Shown: piece by piece, positions 12,355 to 25,614 of the stretch | Position numbering within the stretch: position 1 is the stretch's first letter | How the letters are laid out: every line of letters begins with the position of its first letter | Assembly: GCA_905182995.1 (NCBI GenBank) | Contig: CAJJDP010000025.1 | Location: forward strand, 610,631 to 674,630 | Length of the DNA: 64,000 bases | Reading direction: 5' to 3' | Source of the DNA: Paramecium octaurelia | Taxonomy: Eukaryota > Ciliophora > Oligohymenophorea > Peniculida > Parameciidae | Program-made: the position numbers and the translations under genes | The notes under the pieces: model-generated | Seen by the model: the letters and a program-made list of their open reading frames with translations, nothing else | What the model was told of the DNA's origin: nothing | The model's database searches: none

Positions 12355-15015
12355 TCAAGCACAAGTATTGCAAATATAATTATAATGATTATCACAGTAC
12401 TCCTCTTTTGTCAAAAGTTTCTTAAATTAATATTCTTTTTAACATCGCGTGCATCTAATCTATCTCAAGTAATGAAAGGCATCTAAGCAGATATAATAAG
12501 TCTTGTTTTGGATTTAAATTGTTTTCTCAGTCTATTTGCAGATTTTGCTTTGACAATAATGACATTGTTGGTTGAACATATTACAGTCACTGTTTTTGCA
12601 GTTTTTACAGAAGTTGATAAAGGTTTCCTGTAATTATTCATAATTAAATGAAATTTTAAACTCTTCATTGCAGCATTCACATTTAGACACATCTACCTAC
12701 TTTTTTTTTTCGAGGCATCCACTACAAATTTCTTGAAGATTAGATAAATTTTCTAATTTTTCTTAACAATTGCAATTTGCACAAATTTTTTAAAGTTTAC
12801 TTTGATCAGTTTTACCTCCGAATACATCAATTATTTGCTCGTATTATCGTATTTATGATGCATCTGTTTGAAGCATATTTTTAGGCAATTTAAGAGAAAT
12901 GCATAATGGGGTGCATTTCTAATGCTGAAATTAGAAAAAATTATTACTACCAACTTCTTAGCAGTTCCCTTCATCTTCTAACTCTTTGGAATGAATGCAT
13001 GGATCACTAAGTAAATTTGATTTTCCTTATAAGTCAGTGATAATAAGGTTTTAATTGGTTTTGACATATGTAAAATGGGAAAAAGATGTAAAATTGTACT
13101 CTTTTTCAAAAAAATCTGCATTGTTACTATATTTCTTCCAAGGTATGTCTAAATCAATGTAGCTTTCTCCATATATGACCTTTATTCCAAATACTGGAAG
13201 ATCAAAATAATATATGAATGGTGTAGCATAATAAATAGGTAGAAATTCTCCGTTCTATTAAGAGCATTATTAATTGAAATAATGAGATAACTATTTAGCG
13301 ATTAATTGCTATTAATATTTGTTTTTAGCGTAATTTTTCGATTTTACCTATAATTCTTCCGTAATAAATTAATTTTTTTTTAGCTATTAAATAATAAATT
13401 TAGGAATTTTCAATACAACGTAAATATTATTTTTTTAATCAAAAGCTTTAAATACCTGAACATTTTGTCCTTTTTCATAGTTTTCAAGATTGAGTTCAGA
13501 TTTTTCAATTTATAATAATGTATATTTTTTTTCCAACTTTGTCCTTTTCATCTATGATCTAAATTAATTCATGTAAGAGCCATCCCTTGTTTCAAAAATA
13601 TAATTCATTTGTTATTATTTTCTATATTTAACTTCTCTAAATATAAACTCATTATCATCCTCTATTTTTGTTGATTTATGCATAGTTGCAGATAACGAGA
13701 ATAAAACATAATCTGAAAATTTATTTTCTGTAATTTTAGCACTTGAGTAATTTGGAACACACTTCTTAAAAATTTCTTCCATCTTATCAGTCTATTATCG
13801 AATGGAAATAAATGAAAAAAAAAATCGCTTCTTTTTTTGAACAAATTTTTCTAACTTCTCCTCTAAATTATTTGTATCAGGCATATCATCAATAATCAAA
13901 TCATGATATTTTTTCCCATGACAAGGGGCATCAGTTATAGTGAATATCTATAAAATACTGTCTGGATGTTTAGAAATATTTAAATTATATGCAACATCTA
14001 AGGCTCCAATCAAGTCTTCAGGTATATCATCTCCTCCATTAGGTTGGAATTTATCAATAAACTTTTCTATTTCTTCTGGCTAAACCGTGAAATCGTGGTA
14101 TTAGATATGATTCGGTCCATCAGTAAAGTCTCGATAGCAAACAGCAGCTAATCTGACACAAGATGAGACCGAAATTTTTTTTGTAAATTCTTTAATAATA
14201 AATTTGATATTGTGTTTTGCAGCAATTAACCAGTCTGCCATGCTTATGGTACAATCTATGATAAATATAATGTCCACTTAGGGTCGAAGTTCTATTTGGT
14301 TAACCATTGTCGAAAGTGAACTTTGCTCTATAAACACTTGCATATTTTATTGTTTTTATTGCTATTTAATAAAACTTTTATCTTTTTCATCAAACTTTAT
14401 ACACCCTTTAGCAACAATTGCTTTTTCTTTTACTTTCTAGAGTGAATTTTCTTTTAGACTTTCCCAGCTTTTGTGAGGCATTATACATCTGCCATCTAAC
14501 ATCGGACAGATGCCTTTGAAATTCTTTATGCAAAATTGATCAAAATTGTAGATTTTTGCAGGACAATCACAATTGATCTCAACGCAAAACATTTCCGGAT
14601 TAACTCCAGAAATTGAATACTCTTTGTATACAATATCTCTTAATTTATCCCAAGTCACTTTATGAATTAAGGCTGGCTCACCTTTGCATTATTTAGTTTT
14701 ATTTAAGCATTATAGACAGATATTTTTTAACCATGGAGGATGCAGGTATCTACATCTCAAGTTTTCACAATTTGTCGGGCATAAATTGTACTACCGAATT
14801 CCATTAATTGGATGCTATTGGATTTTGTCTCTTAGCTATTCAATACTGAAATGTTATAGCCCACATATTGATTGATTTTTGCAATAACTATTTAAAAATC
14901 CTATACATATTCCTGCAAATGCTCTAGGGTGCAATTTGGAACAAAATTTATCCATGCATAATAAATTGTACATACAAATTTATTGGGCATCACTATCCTC
15001 ATCAATGAATTCCAT
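12355..15015 (-). CDS. CCCH zinc-finger / vWA / alpha-kinase fusion protein
   Basis: Intronless gene of 886 residues (887 codons including TGA, in frame). The N-terminal about 190 residues carry CCCH-type fingers: C14-x5-C-x4-C-x3-H29, the canonical C37-x7-C-x5-C-x3-H55, C79-x3-C-x4-C-x3-H92, and C162-x7-C-x6-C-x3-H181. A vWA domain follows, with strand DIIFIID and a MIDAS-like DCTIS near residue 254 (DxTxS rather than DxSxS). The alpha-kinase domain comes next, with hallmarks SFSHFTYVKT, IITDLQGKS, LSDPCIHS and the zinc-binding end QHQKCTPLCISLKL. A final about 150 residues contain repeated CxxC pairs. vWA plus alpha-kinase resembles Dictyostelium VwkA; the finger array and the tail are extra. 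It may be a Ser/Thr kinase recruited to RNA or zinc-dependent partners (inference). Confidence 0.88.
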
Positions 15016-15557
15016 TGTGGTAATATTTATTATAATTAATTTATTAAATTCATTTGTATAATGAAGAAGCAGAGGACAAATTATTAAATCAGATTATGTA
15101 ATATCATATGATTTTAATAGGCAACCAAATTGTAAAAAACTTAATAGAATTAAGTTATTTTATTTTTGTTTTATATATTTATAAAGGGTTTTATAATATA
15201 ATGATTTAATTTAATCAATTTTTTCAATTTCTGAAGGTCTGAGCAGAGTCAAATACTATTTATTGAAATTGGGAAAAACTTTAGCTTTTTGAGAAAATTA
15301 TCATTCTCAAAATTGACATAGAAATTAGTGACTAAATGGTCAATATAATTTAAATTGGGTATTTATCTTGGATACCATTGTTTCTTTGTTTTGGTTCATT
15401 TATATTATATGGTAGTCGCTTTGATCATTTTATTATTGAGATGATCAAATTAAATTTGATTTTACTCTCTTTGTGTAAATTTAGTTTGATAGTCCTTTGA
15501 TTTTTTAAAGAATATGATTTATATAAATATTGTTTACAAGTGTAGCTTTTGAGACAA

Positions 15558-16063
15558 ATGACTTGAATTTTAGTTTTTATAATTACTTTAATGGATTTCA
15601 TTAAATTAAATATCTATTTATTGAGGTTTTAATATATTGATATTAATTAAACATCTATTGTGTTAAATATAGATTAATATATAAATAAAATGATTCTTAT
15701 TGTTGATTAAATAATGAAATATTTCCTATATATATAAATTTAATGTTTTAAATACTTAAAATCCTTAAGATCAATAGTCCTAATATTGTTTATATACATT
15801 GTTAAATTTGTCAAGTAAAATTAGATAGTTGTTGTATTATATAATATCTAATAAATTAGTTTGAATAAATTCTTTACTTAAATATTTGATTTATTTTATG
15901 AAAATAATTCTCTAACTAACAAATCTAATAAACTTCAGTTTCAAGAATGATAAAATTAAGATAAGCTATTTTGATGAAGATCCAATATATAAATATTTTG
16001 ATTAATTTTATCAAATTAATTAACCACTTCACCAATCTGATGAACTTTTATTATTTGGAAGTA
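15558..16063 (+). repeat. 506-bp direct repeat, left copy, ending at the N gap
   Basis: Identical by eye to 16451-16956, from ATGACTTGAATTTTAG to TATTTGGAAGTA. The left copy ends at the last base before the N run and the right copy begins at the first base after it. This is the pattern of two contigs whose overlapping ends were not merged, so the duplication and the gap are probably both artefacts. Confidence 0.9.
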
Positions 16064-16450
16064 NNNNNNNNNNNNNNNNNNNNNNNNNNNNNNNNNNNNN
16101 NNNNNNNNNNNNNNNNNNNNNNNNNNNNNNNNNNNNNNNNNNNNNNNNNNNNNNNNNNNNNNNNNNNNNNNNNNNNNNNNNNNNNNNNNNNNNNNNNNNN
16201 NNNNNNNNNNNNNNNNNNNNNNNNNNNNNNNNNNNNNNNNNNNNNNNNNNNNNNNNNNNNNNNNNNNNNNNNNNNNNNNNNNNNNNNNNNNNNNNNNNNN
16301 NNNNNNNNNNNNNNNNNNNNNNNNNNNNNNNNNNNNNNNNNNNNNNNNNNNNNNNNNNNNNNNNNNNNNNNNNNNNNNNNNNNNNNNNNNNNNNNNNNNN
16401 NNNNNNNNNNNNNNNNNNNNNNNNNNNNNNNNNNNNNNNNNNNNNNNNNN
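16064..16450. other. Assembly gap of 387 N
   Basis: Run of unknown bases between identical flanks. Apparent open frames crossing it are meaningless. Confidence 0.99.
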
Positions 16451-16956
16451 ATGACTTGAATTTTAGTTTTTATAATTACTTTAATGGATTTCATTAAATT
16501 AAATATCTATTTATTGAGGTTTTAATATATTGATATTAATTAAACATCTATTGTGTTAAATATAGATTAATATATAAATAAAATGATTCTTATTGTTGAT
16601 TAAATAATGAAATATTTCCTATATATATAAATTTAATGTTTTAAATACTTAAAATCCTTAAGATCAATAGTCCTAATATTGTTTATATACATTGTTAAAT
16701 TTGTCAAGTAAAATTAGATAGTTGTTGTATTATATAATATCTAATAAATTAGTTTGAATAAATTCTTTACTTAAATATTTGATTTATTTTATGAAAATAA
16801 TTCTCTAACTAACAAATCTAATAAACTTCAGTTTCAAGAATGATAAAATTAAGATAAGCTATTTTGATGAAGATCCAATATATAAATATTTTGATTAATT
16901 TTATCAAATTAATTAACCACTTCACCAATCTGATGAACTTTTATTATTTGGAAGTA
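16451..16956 (+). repeat. 506-bp direct repeat, right copy, starting at the N gap
   Basis: Second copy of 15558-16063; see that entry. Sequence continues naturally after this copy into 16957 onward. Confidence 0.9.
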
Positions 16957-17641
16957 AATTTATAATTATATTTTATTTGCAAAATGTTTTCTATATTGAG
17001 TGAATAATATGGCTATTTCGTTGACTAATTATATTTCATTTATATTTTAGTTGATTTATATTGATTCTTTTCACAATATGGATTGAATTTTTAATAAAAA
17101 AGTATATTTTGAATTTAAATATAATTGTAATATTTGGTGAAAAAGAAATCTTATTTAACCAATATATTTGATAAACTTCAAAAATAAAGATGAATGTGTT
17201 ATTTTTATAGACTTATTTTAAGGTTCAATATAAAAATTTAAATAATTCAAAATTTTCTTTAATGTGCTAAATAAATTTAATTTTTATTAGTTTAATTAAT
17301 TCTTATAATAATCCCTCTTGATAAATTTAATGATTGTGTCGATATTGGTTCGAATACATTTAATTAATTATTATGATATATCTATAGATACTAATATTCA
17401 AACTATGTTCAAGTTCTATCTAATTAAAACTATTTTCAATTTTTTTTTTATTTGAGATAAATACACATTTGTAATAACAAAATTAAAGACATTTTTTTTA
17501 AATTATATATCTTTTATATCTATAATTTATAACGACTTTAAGTGATAAATGAAAAATATATAATTAAGCTCTAAGTACATGAATTTAAGATCAGAAATTA
17601 TCTCTACAAAAAATTGACATAATATATACTAAAATTCAAAT

Positions 17642-20600
17642 TCATTTACATATTTAGTTACTGATGTTTTTCCTATTTCTTTTGAAATGCGTATATGTCA
17701 AAACTGTAATGAAATTCAAAATAACCAGGCTAAATTAAAATGGAATTTTTTCTTTCTCCTTGATCTTGGGAAATAATACAATTTACAAATTTGATACTTA
17801 ATTAAGAAGTTGAATATATTCCTAACTTTAGGAGCATTATTATGAACACTTAATGGTGTAGGGTTTAATATTCATTAATGTCAATTCTACATAGTTTTCC
17901 ACTTATCGGATTTCTATATATTAATCATAGTCATAAAATTCTAATTGGACATCCTTTGTCTCCTTATAAAAACTATCTACAATAAAAGCAGATTTATTAT
18001 TCAAGTTATAAAAATAAGCTGTTTTATGTTAATTTTAAAATTGAATGATGAATTAAGTTTTACTAATCAAAACCACTTATTTTATGAAATATTCACGATA
18101 TGGGTACCTGATAATCGAAGTAGTTTCAAATGTATATTTCTTATTATTAAAATTAATTTAAAAATCCATTCTTTAACAGAAAAGAAATTCATAGCAAAGA
18201 ATTAAATCAGCATCTATTATAAAGTCCTTAAAAAAATACTCAATAATCTCGATAAAAACAAGGGAAGATACAATCTTAATATCATTTTCTGGGATTAAAT
18301 GTTTTATATCAACTTGAATTTTTTTAATTATATCAAACTAATCATTCAGTATAGAAACAGAAAATGTCTCCTTCTAAATTTTGCTAGAATGAAAAATTAT
18401 ATAATTGTTGTTTACATATAAAATCTTAACTAAACTAGTCTAGCTTTCGTAACTTTCACCAAATTAATAAAATTAGGACAGCGCATTTTCTAAAATTTTA
18501 AAAACCAATAATGGTTAATTATTAGATTTCAGTATTCCTAAATTTCCAATAACACTGAAAATTAAATCAGGTGGTGGTTAGTTTGGAAACAAGTGACGAA
18601 CATCTAAGGTTTTGTTAGTTAAAATCTATCCATTTTGATTTATCAAGTATGAACATCCCGACTAATTTGAAAAAATGAGAAATAATTCATAGTTATTATT
18701 CAATTTTCTAAGAAACTAATATTATGATAAGGTAATTTCTGGTAAATGGAAGATCAATTTATTTTATTTATCAAAGTAATTCAAAATTATTTGATCATTT
18801 TGGGATATGCAAACTTAATTTTAGAAAGGTTACAAGCAGGATAATTAGCCCGCTATGAGTAGTGGATTTAGTTTTATTTCCGATCCATTAGAATTATGGT
18901 AAAGAAGAAAATCAATACTCCCAAAAATATTGTCTAGAAAAATTTCTTTATTTTGTTATCTAATCGAATAATAGACTGGGATTGATGAATTTATTATTTG
19001 TAATTATTAATTGGTATTAATTGCTACTAATTCAATTATTATGCTTTATGTTTGTAAAAATAAATCAGATTTTTTTTATAGTTCGACAAATGATTTGTTA
19101 TAATATGTATTTGAATCAAATTACAAATTGGTCAAATTCAAGAGGACCCATTATAAAAAATGGACTATAATTTATTTATTGAATTAAACAAAGATTTGTG
19201 AGTGTCCAATATAGTTAAACTCATTAAAATCTGGGTCTATTTCAATAACTTTAATTAAGCAATTTGTTGCAAAATATTTGATATTGTACACCATTACAAA
19301 GAATTAATTTTCTTTGTTTTTAACCTTTATTGCTAAATATGTTTAAGCAACTTTATATGATATTGGTTCTACAATTTCAAAATCATACAAAGGTAAATTA
19401 TAAAGAAAGTATAATTTTTATGATTAAATATTATACAGCTTTGCAATTATTAATGCTCCTTATAATTCAAAGATAATTAGACAATTAATATCTACAAAAT
19501 ATATGTGTTAGAGTAGGTTATTAAAAGTATAACTTAGCTTATTTGTTGTGCTTCCCTTAATTGTAATCTTATCCTTTAAAATTGTTATAAATAAGCCATT
19601 ATTGATAGTAAAAGTACAACTTTTTTATAATGATTAATTCATTTACAAAAAAGTCATATTCCCTAAATCAATTTTAATTTCTTTACACTCTTCTTATTAT
19701 ATTCCTAAGTTATCTCCAATTTATAAAATATCATATATTTTTTGGCTTACTTTAAAGACCCAAATTTCTCTTAAATAATCTTAATATTAATAACCAATAA
19801 TAGTTTAATTATTTACAATCACAAAATTTTATTTAGAAATACTTTAAAAGATTCTTGAATTATCTGAATAGAAGGGAATTTTTATAGCATTTTTATTATT
19901 AGACACTTAATTGAAAATATTGATAATATTATGATTACCGAATATTAAAATCATATATTTTGCTGTTTCTGCAGTACCAAAAATAATAATTTTTTCATTC
20001 TTGTATTTTCTTTGTAAATACTAATTTGAGATTGTTATATAATTAGTAAGTTATTTTATTATTTGATTTTTATTAAGATCTAATGATATCGAAAACGGCA
20101 AACCTTAGATCTAAAAATTATAAATGTACGAGCGCAGATTTTCTTCATAAACATAAGTGAATTTTTGTACATTTGCTTTTATTAATTTTGGATTTTTAAA
20201 AGAATATTAATTAACTTTGTATTAAAGAACTTAACTTAAATAAAAAAAATAATCAAATTAATGAATTGATAAGCATTGTGAGTGAGAATATTAAATAACA
20301 TGAGGTAAATCATTTATTTATAGAAATTTTATGTCGTTTTGTTAAGTTAATGCAACTAAATAGGATATTCCTATTAAAAAATGAACAGATTTATAGTCTT
20401 GATAAAGTTCTAAATGAATTTTTTCATTATTGAAAATAATTATGTAATTGGAAAGGATTAGAACTAAATTTTAGTTGATAATTTTAGATTTTAATATTTT
20501 TCCTTTAGATAAATTGTAATAGAAAATATTCAAACCATAGCTTATCGTGTCTTATTATAAAGAATCCAACATCAAATAATATGAGTTTCCATTAATAGTA

Positions 20601-21430
20601 AATACATTATAATATTCTTATAAACCTTTAGTACCACTTATCTAAAATATTTCAAAATTTTATAAATCTATATTTATAATGAGATATTGGTAAATCACTT
20701 GAATATAATTATGCGAAATTAAATCGACGTTGTTAATTACACCAGATTAAATATGATTTTCTCCTAAATCAAGAGTGAATTAAGATAATATAAAAGTAAG
20801 CTTTTCTTAGTTGATACTGATGATAGAAAAATGACAAAATTATTAATCTATTTCATATACGATTATTTGATTTGCATCTTAAATGCTTTGTTACTGTTAC
20901 TTATATTTTGTACGAATTATTAATGTGTCAAGTAATTTATTATTTTAATTTAGTAATTTCAGAGTCAACCCAAAGTCTTTTCGACATTATATGATGTAAG
21001 TATTTTGCAATAAATTAAACACTTATTGGCACTAAATAGAGATTGTTGGAATTTATGTAAAAGACCCTTTTTGAATATCTAAATTATTATTAATAAACTA
21101 ATTAGAAATTTTGAATTTGCAATCAATCAGGTCTTAGTTTAAAAGACAAATATATTGATCTTCCTAATTATGATCAACAAAACTAATAATACCATGTACT
21201 TTTTCTTCAATATCGTAAATTGTATCGATATTGAGTAGATCATTTGAGATTTAAATCAATTGCTATTAAACATCAGGTGCTTCCGAATTTAAATTAGTAT
21301 AGAAGGTATGATTAGATTATAAAATTATACTTTTCTTTGGAAGGTATACATTTTCGTTTTGTGTCAAGTAGATTTCTTCAATCGCAAGAATTTAAGAAAT
21401 TTTGAGCAGAACTATTATAAATAAAATCAT
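17642..21430 (-). CDS. Large secreted/type I membrane protein of unknown family
   Basis: Intronless minus-strand gene of 1,262 residues (1,263 codons with TGA, exactly in frame). The start is well supported by a signal peptide, MILFIIVLLKISQILA. The long ectodomain is rich in I, N, Q, L and Y with scattered cysteines and shows no family I recognise. Near the C-terminus a hydrophobic stretch, FSLVILNFITVLTY, is followed by the basic stop-transfer HFKRNRKN and a short cytosolic tail. It should therefore be a surface or endomembrane protein with a huge lumenal part. Strand-rich propeller-like folds are possible but not shown. The 5' third (20409-21430) lies in an assembly duplication, so a second, truncated copy of the beginning appears at 21748-22769. 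Confidence 0.85.
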
Positions 21431-21746
21431 AATTATTTATATTATTTATAATGGTGGCTGATTTCTTTAAATGACTATAATTAAGGTATAAATGTAGAGT
21501 AAATGAAAGATGGTAATACTATATAATCTTTTTTTATTTTGATTATCTTCAAATTAATCCCGTGTTAAATTTAACAATTCCCCTTTTCATTCATTAAATT
21601 TGCCAAAAAATTTCAATTTTATTGGAACAATAAAGAGTTTGTTGAATAAATGCGCTCATTTCGTATACTGTTATATGTAATTAGTTCTAAGCTTCAATTC
21701 AAATAAATGATTTGATTGATAAAAAATTATCATAAATGTAATATTC
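20409..21746 (+). repeat. 1,338-bp direct repeat, left copy, ending at a single N (21747)
   Basis: Matches 21748-23085 base for base by eye. The left copy stops at 21746 and the right starts immediately after the single N. It covers the 5' part of the orphan membrane protein gene and its upstream region. Probable unmerged contig overlap. Confidence 0.9.
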
Positions 21747-21747
21747 N

Positions 21748-22769
21748 TCTAAATGAATTTTTTCATTATTGAAAATAATTATGTAATTGGAAAGGATTAG
21801 AACTAAATTTTAGTTGATAATTTTAGATTTTAATATTTTTCCTTTAGATAAATTGTAATAGAAAATATTCAAACCATAGCTTATCGTGTCTTATTATAAA
21901 GAATCCAACATCAAATAATATGAGTTTCCATTAATAGTAAATACATTATAATATTCTTATAAACCTTTAGTACCACTTATCTAAAATATTTCAAAATTTT
22001 ATAAATCTATATTTATAATGAGATATTGGTAAATCACTTGAATATAATTATGCGAAATTAAATCGACGTTGTTAATTACACCAGATTAAATATGATTTTC
22101 TCCTAAATCAAGAGTGAATTAAGATAATATAAAAGTAAGCTTTTCTTAGTTGATACTGATGATAGAAAAATGACAAAATTATTAATCTATTTCATATACG
22201 ATTATTTGATTTGCATCTTAAATGCTTTGTTACTGTTACTTATATTTTGTACGAATTATTAATGTGTCAAGTAATTTATTATTTTAATTTAGTAATTTCA
22301 GAGTCAACCCAAAGTCTTTTCGACATTATATGATGTAAGTATTTTGCAATAAATTAAACACTTATTGGCACTAAATAGAGATTGTTGGAATTTATGTAAA
22401 AGACCCTTTTTGAATATCTAAATTATTATTAATAAACTAATTAGAAATTTTGAATTTGCAATCAATCAGGTCTTAGTTTAAAAGACAAATATATTGATCT
22501 TCCTAATTATGATCAACAAAACTAATAATACCATGTACTTTTTCTTCAATATCGTAAATTGTATCGATATTGAGTAGATCATTTGAGATTTAAATCAATT
22601 GCTATTAAACATCAGGTGCTTCCGAATTTAAATTAGTATAGAAGGTATGATTAGATTATAAAATTATACTTTTCTTTGGAAGGTATACATTTTCGTTTTG
22701 TGTCAAGTAGATTTCTTCAATCGCAAGAATTTAAGAAATTTTGAGCAGAACTATTATAAATAAAATCAT
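21748..22769 (-). other. Duplicated 5' fragment of the orphan membrane protein gene (assembly artefact)
   Basis: Starts with the same signal peptide ATG at 22769 and encodes about 340 residues identical to the start of the 17642-21430 protein, then runs into the single N. The frame cannot continue across the N because the sequence there is the upstream region of the other copy. It should not be counted as a separate gene. Confidence 0.85.
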
Positions 22770-23085
22770 AATTATTTATATTATTTATAATGGTGGCTGA
22801 TTTCTTTAAATGACTATAATTAAGGTATAAATGTAGAGTAAATGAAAGATGGTAATACTATATAATCTTTTTTTATTTTGATTATCTTCAAATTAATCCC
22901 GTGTTAAATTTAACAATTCCCCTTTTCATTCATTAAATTTGCCAAAAAATTTCAATTTTATTGGAACAATAAAGAGTTTGTTGAATAAATGCGCTCATTT
23001 CGTATACTGTTATATGTAATTAGTTCTAAGCTTCAATTCAAATAAATGATTTGATTGATAAAAAATTATCATAAATGTAATATTC
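21748..23085 (+). repeat. 1,338-bp direct repeat, right copy, starting after the N at 21747
   Basis: Second copy of 20409-21746. The sequence continues naturally from this copy into the 3' end of the NOTUM-like gene. Confidence 0.9.
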
Positions 23086-23095
23086 AAAATTTATA

Positions 23096-24415
23096 TCAAT
23101 TAAATATAACTGAAAAAATTATTATGAAAATAATCTAAATTTAAATCTAATAGTTTGACATTTCTGAATTTGAGCACTTATCATTATCTGGCCATTCAAC
23201 ACTATCGATGTAGAAATTATCATCATATTTTTAATTAGAATTAAGCCATTTTTATAATGTGTTTTCTAGTGTGTTTCCTGATAATCCTGGTACTTCCCAA
23301 TCAGAAGAATCATAGCGAGGTGTTAATAAAAAACAATGTTCTAAACAACTAGGGGCAAATCCACCTGTTTCTAAAAAATTTTACTTTCTTTTCATTAGAA
23401 CATCAAGAGTTTTTGAATATAGAGTTTATGAAAAATCCAATTATTCCTAAGAGCAATATGTTAAATTATAATTATCAGAACAATCCACTTTGAACATCTA
23501 ACTCAAACTATAATAATCATATAATGATTGAACAATAAACAAAGGAGTTTTTATGTACTCCAACAAATATTATGCATAATAACATTTCCATTTCTATTGC
23601 TAATTGTTATTAACACATTCTCTATTTGGATGGGTAACTTCAGTATTCACTAGTTCCAGTAGTAAATTAAGCGATTGCTTCTGATTATCTGTACCATCGA
23701 TAGCTGGCATATCAATGAAAATGCCTGAATCTGGAACTCCATAAACAACTACACTGGCTGGCAATTAGGATCTTATATAATCAACCCAAAAGTAGGCAGC
23801 TATTCCTCCAGCTGAACATCCAGAAACTATTACCAATTCAGCTTTCGATAATTCATCACTTAAATCTGACAACCATGATTTAACTATTTGATCTCCTCTA
23901 AAATATAGTTTCTCACCATTGTATTCTACCGGATCAGATTTATACCCTTGATGTACTAAAGATATTAATGAAATTTCTACATGTTCCATCACAATAATTT
24001 AGGTGAATCATATTCCAATTATAGTAATACTCATTCGCAATTTTCGTTCTCTCAAACCAGCCATGATAAAACATTTGTTAATTCAAATTCTTAGAGCTTC
24101 CCAAGACTGTCTTTGATCTCATATAAATTATAATTGTACCTTGTCAAAGCTGATTTGAGTAATTAATCATATGATTATCCCCCAATCCTCCTAAATAAAT
24201 AGATAAATATTTATTTTACGATCCTCCTTAAAAGTGCAAAATATACTTCTTTGCTCCTGTACCATATCCTTCAGCTTTATAAAATGACTTATTATTTTAT
24301 AAATTTGTACAGATGGTGTGCCATCTAAGCATAAAGCTTTAGGATCAGATATATAAACCAATTTAAACGCCTATACGCATAATAAAATTAGAATCAGGCC
24401 TAATACTTGCATCAT
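23096..24415 (-). CDS. NOTUM / pectinacetylesterase-like secreted carboxylesterase
   Basis: Five-exon gene of 406 residues. Introns: 24288-24310 (23 nt, AAG end), 24191-24219 (29, TAG), 24118-24139 (22, GAG) and 23956-23980 (25, TAG); spliced length is exactly 407 codons. The signal peptide is MMQVLGLILILLCVQA. Family marks in order: CLDGTPSSFY, HFQGGS (oxyanion region), LGSSK, NYCDGT, YNGEKLYFRG, nucleophile elbow GCSAGG, Asp in QSLYDYY, and PSCLEHC with the catalytic His. This is a full Ser-Asp-His alpha/beta hydrolase. The tail ends in a hydrophobic stretch (IIFIIIFSVIFN) with no cytosolic residues, compatible with a GPI-anchor signal. It probably deacylates surface or food glycans or lipidated proteins. 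The substrate is unknown. Confidence 0.9.
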
Positions 24416-25614
24416 TTAACTTTTATTATATTAACTTGATAGATAACAACATTATTTATCAAATGTTTAATATTTTATAATATTTTTAATTGCTGGTCAT
24501 CTAAATACGGATTATTAATTTGAATTAGCTTTTACTTCGAAAAACCAACACTTTTTAAATAGATTTATTTCAACACTACAATAGAATTAAGTCATAATCA
24601 ATTAAATAAACGACTATTTTATGAAAATATATAAACTGGTTCTGTTTTTTTAAATTGATATCTATCTCATTTTTATGTTTATAGAAGAATTAAATTCATA
24701 AAATTAAACCAAAAGGTTTTAACTTCACTAAAATTATTGAATCTGTTAATTAACTAACTGCATTGACATATACTTATGAGATTCCATGAGATCAAGAGTA
24801 AGAAAAAAAGATATTATTCATTAAATTAAATAGCTTAAGTAACAAGTAATTTTAAGAATTTTAATAAAAGGTGTTGACATTTATTAGATGAAATTCTCAT
24901 TTTAGATAAAAAGGAATTATAAATTATAGAAGACAATACTCTAAATTGCTGCTTAGCAATAAGAATTTCAAATTGATATTGAAATAATTTATATATAGTT
25001 CTTTGATATTAATAAGTTGATTTTCTTTTTTTTATTTAAGGGTCTTTTTTCCATATACTTCCTTATGTTTTTTAGAACCTATTAAGTATTAAATAAATGT
25101 TATCATTTTTAAAAAGAATTGGTTTTTTAGCTAATAAAAACTTTAGTAGCATTATTTAGGGAGAATATTTAAGAACTTAATCAAATTAATGATTAGATAC
25201 AAGAAATATATCTTATATCAAGAATGGCAATATTGGTATGTATCGATAAATTTTAATCATAAATGCAAATTCAATTTACCAAACTTTAAAAAAATGTTGG
25301 ATAGAATTCTTTCAAGGAGTTTATAATTTTGATGGTTTTCTTAAATAAAAATATCTTAATACAATGGAAAAAGTAAACGTATTCTCATATATTAAGTCCT
25401 CAAGATATTGAATATTTGGATATTCTCAAAAAATGGCATCCTTCCCTATGATATTTTTGATAATAAGGAAAATAACAGATAAGACCAACTTTAGAGTTAA
25501 TTCCTTTGAGTATAATAAAATTAATAGCTAAATCTAAAGTAGATTGGTACGGTCTTTGTTAAATTTCTATTTAATTTCATAATTTGAAAAGAAATAAAAT
25601 AAAATATATAAATA
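24416..25614. other. Divergent intergenic region, with possible gene relic
   Basis: Separates the start of the NOTUM-like gene (minus) from the start of the channel gene (plus), so both promoters lie here. Between about 25080 and 25560 on the plus strand there are short peptide-like stretches that change frame and are interrupted by TGA. This suggests a decayed gene, but no family can be assigned. Confidence 0.4.

Larger units (their letters stand above)
15016..17641. other. AT-rich gene-free region with an assembly gap
   Basis: This 2.6-kb stretch has no convincing open frame on either strand when TGA is the only stop. It contains the 387-nt N gap and the duplicated 506-bp flanks. Direct upstream sequence of the alpha-kinase gene (15016 onward) should hold its promoter. 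The downstream end abuts the 3' end of the orphan membrane protein gene. It is either a true long intergenic region or a degraded locus; nothing recognisable remains. Confidence 0.5.

Noticed and set aside
13662-13844. Minus-strand ORF of 60 codons under the standard code
   Set aside because: It is a frame shadow of the vWA/alpha-kinase gene; the true frame is continuous once TAA and TAG are read as Gln.
15971-16494. Open frames running through the N gap on both strands
   Set aside because: They exist only because Ns do not encode stops; the flanking sequence has no coding character.
25080-25560. Possible repeat-family gene fragment upstream of the channel gene
   Set aside because: Peptide-like pieces change frame and end in TGA; family resemblance was too weak to name.
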